Under the pieces are notes generated by a model, which was not told the origin of the DNA, did not search any database, and saw only the letters and a program-made list of their open reading frames with translations. Shown one piece after another: positions 5,505 through 6,109 of a stretch of 6,109 nucleotides of DNA (position 1 is its first letter; each line of letters opens with the position of its first letter). Location: NCBI GenBank assembly GCA_016742295.1, contig JACVCA010000087.1:1-6109 (forward strand). Direction: 5' to 3'. The stretch comes from Alphaproteobacteria bacterium (GTDB lineage Bacteria > Pseudomonadota > Alphaproteobacteria > JAGOMX01). Position numbers and translations under genes: made by a program.

Positions 5505-6109
5505 TTAAGACTCAGCATTAAGCCGTTTAAGTTGCTCGCGAAGACCATTGATTAAACCAGCTACTTTACCCTGATGCTGTTGAATGACTGACATATACTC
5601 GGATCGTTGGGTAATACGCATACTTACACCATTGACAATCAAATCTTCAATTTTCATATGACCGTCTTTTAAAATACTAATCTCCCAGTTTACATTCAAA
5701 GGAGGGTGACCCGATCTAAGCACGCGTGAAAGCACGGTAATACCATTTTCTGTATTTGCACGTGCTCCTGTAACTTGAAGGTCTTCGTTTGTATATTCAT
5801 CAAATTGAGAAGCATAGGTTTTAACTGTGACAGATTCAAATAATTTTGAATATTCTTCTCGCTCCGCAATTGTTGCGAGTTTCCAATAACGACCAAGAGC
5901 AAATTTACCAATCTGCTCCAAATTAAAGTACGTTATAAGCAACTTACGGAAATCAGCATCTTTATTAATTTTTCCCTTTTGTGAAGCTCTAATAAGTGCA
6001 ATTATCTGTTGACTGACCATACTGACAAAACTTTTAGCTTTGTCAGTATATTCATCGTTAAAGTTTTGCCTAGTCTTATCTGGTTCAGAAGCATGTTTTG
6101 GTTTGGGGC
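5505..6109 (-). CDS. mlaC: MlaC/Ttg2D-family periplasmic phospholipid-binding protein, 5'-truncated by window edge
   Basis: MlaC proteins carry phospholipids across the periplasm between the outer-membrane MlaA complex and the inner-membrane MlaFEDB ABC transporter, maintaining outer-membrane lipid asymmetry. The frame is open from the stop at 5505 to the window end, giving 200 visible residues. The ATG at 6020 is internal, because 29 in-frame residues precede it and include the conserved KAKSFVS stretch just before it. The real start and signal peptide must lie beyond the edge. Family features are FRKLLITYFNLEQIGKFALG (about 53-72 of the visible part), the adjacent RYWKLAT, an alternating strand region, KIEDLIVNGVSM (about 151-162), and a C-terminal amphipathic helix GLINGLREQLKRLN. 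The first visible residues (PKPKHASEPDK) look like a flexible mature N-terminus. HpnM-type hopanoid-locus proteins are relatives, but nothing here points to hopanoids. An mlaA-like gene upstream would be expected. Confidence 0.9.
   Translation of the reverse strand, partial: PKPKHASEPDKTRQNFNDEYTDKAKSFVSMVSQQIIALIRASQKGKINKDADFRKLLITYFNLEQIGKFALGRYWKLATIAEREEYSKLFESVTVKTYASQFDEYTNEDLQVTGARANTENGITVLSRVLRSGHPPLNVNWEISILKDGHMKIEDLIVNGVSMRITQRSEYMSVIQQHQGKVAGLINGLREQLKRLNAES

Noticed and set aside
6018..6020. ATG as the start of mlaC
   Set aside because: The 29 upstream in-frame residues are open and family-like, and a protein starting here would lack the signal peptide needed for a periplasmic role.
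1..6109. CRISPR arrays, insertion sequences, toxin-antitoxin or defence genes
   Set aside because: Reading through both strands showed no regularly spaced repeats, transposase motifs, terminal inverted repeats or recognisable defence domains.

Overview
This is an ordinary chromosomal stretch from an AT-rich alphaproteobacterium (about 60-65% A+T by eye). The best lineage marker is the DUF1013/TrcR gene, a family essentially confined to Alphaproteobacteria. The low G+C, together with aerobic heme synthesis (HemF) and an MlaC-type lipid-transport protein, suggests a Holosporales- or Rickettsiales-like, possibly host-associated organism. That lineage guess is inference; no order-level marker was verified.

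Layout, left to right. Positions 1-1640 (+) hold the C-terminal two thirds or so of a UvrD/PcrA helicase whose 5' end lies outside the window. It is followed after 12 bases by prmA (1653-2519, +), the ribosomal protein L11 methyltransferase. A 162-base gap with a plausible promoter leads to trcR (2682-3215, +), an RNA-polymerase-associated cell-cycle regulator. Three genes then lie on the minus strand and are transcribed right to left: an unrecognised short lipoprotein (4562-4969), hemF (3668-4549, 12 bases downstream of it) and a small stand-alone WGR-domain protein (3242-3568) that converges on trcR. A divergent intergenic region (4970-5202) precedes a plus-strand ORF (5203-5424). That ORF has a good ribosome binding site and signal peptide but runs into a tRNA gene with a CAU anticodon (5386-5462), so it is probably the decayed 5' end of an outer-membrane protein gene. 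The right edge (5505-6109, -) is mlaC, with its signal peptide outside the window.

The genes are mostly housekeeping: DNA repair, ribosomal protein modification, transcription and cell-cycle control, heme synthesis, tRNA supply, and phospholipid traffic to the envelope. Only two pairs look co-transcribed (helicase-prmA and lipoprotein-hemF). I see no defence system, mobile element, CRISPR array or biosynthetic cluster, and no convincing undescribed multi-gene system. The most worthwhile loose ends are the unknown lipoprotein in front of hemF, the OMP-like remnant overlapping the tRNA, the WGR protein that has lost its signature triad, and the two related helical units inside TrcR.
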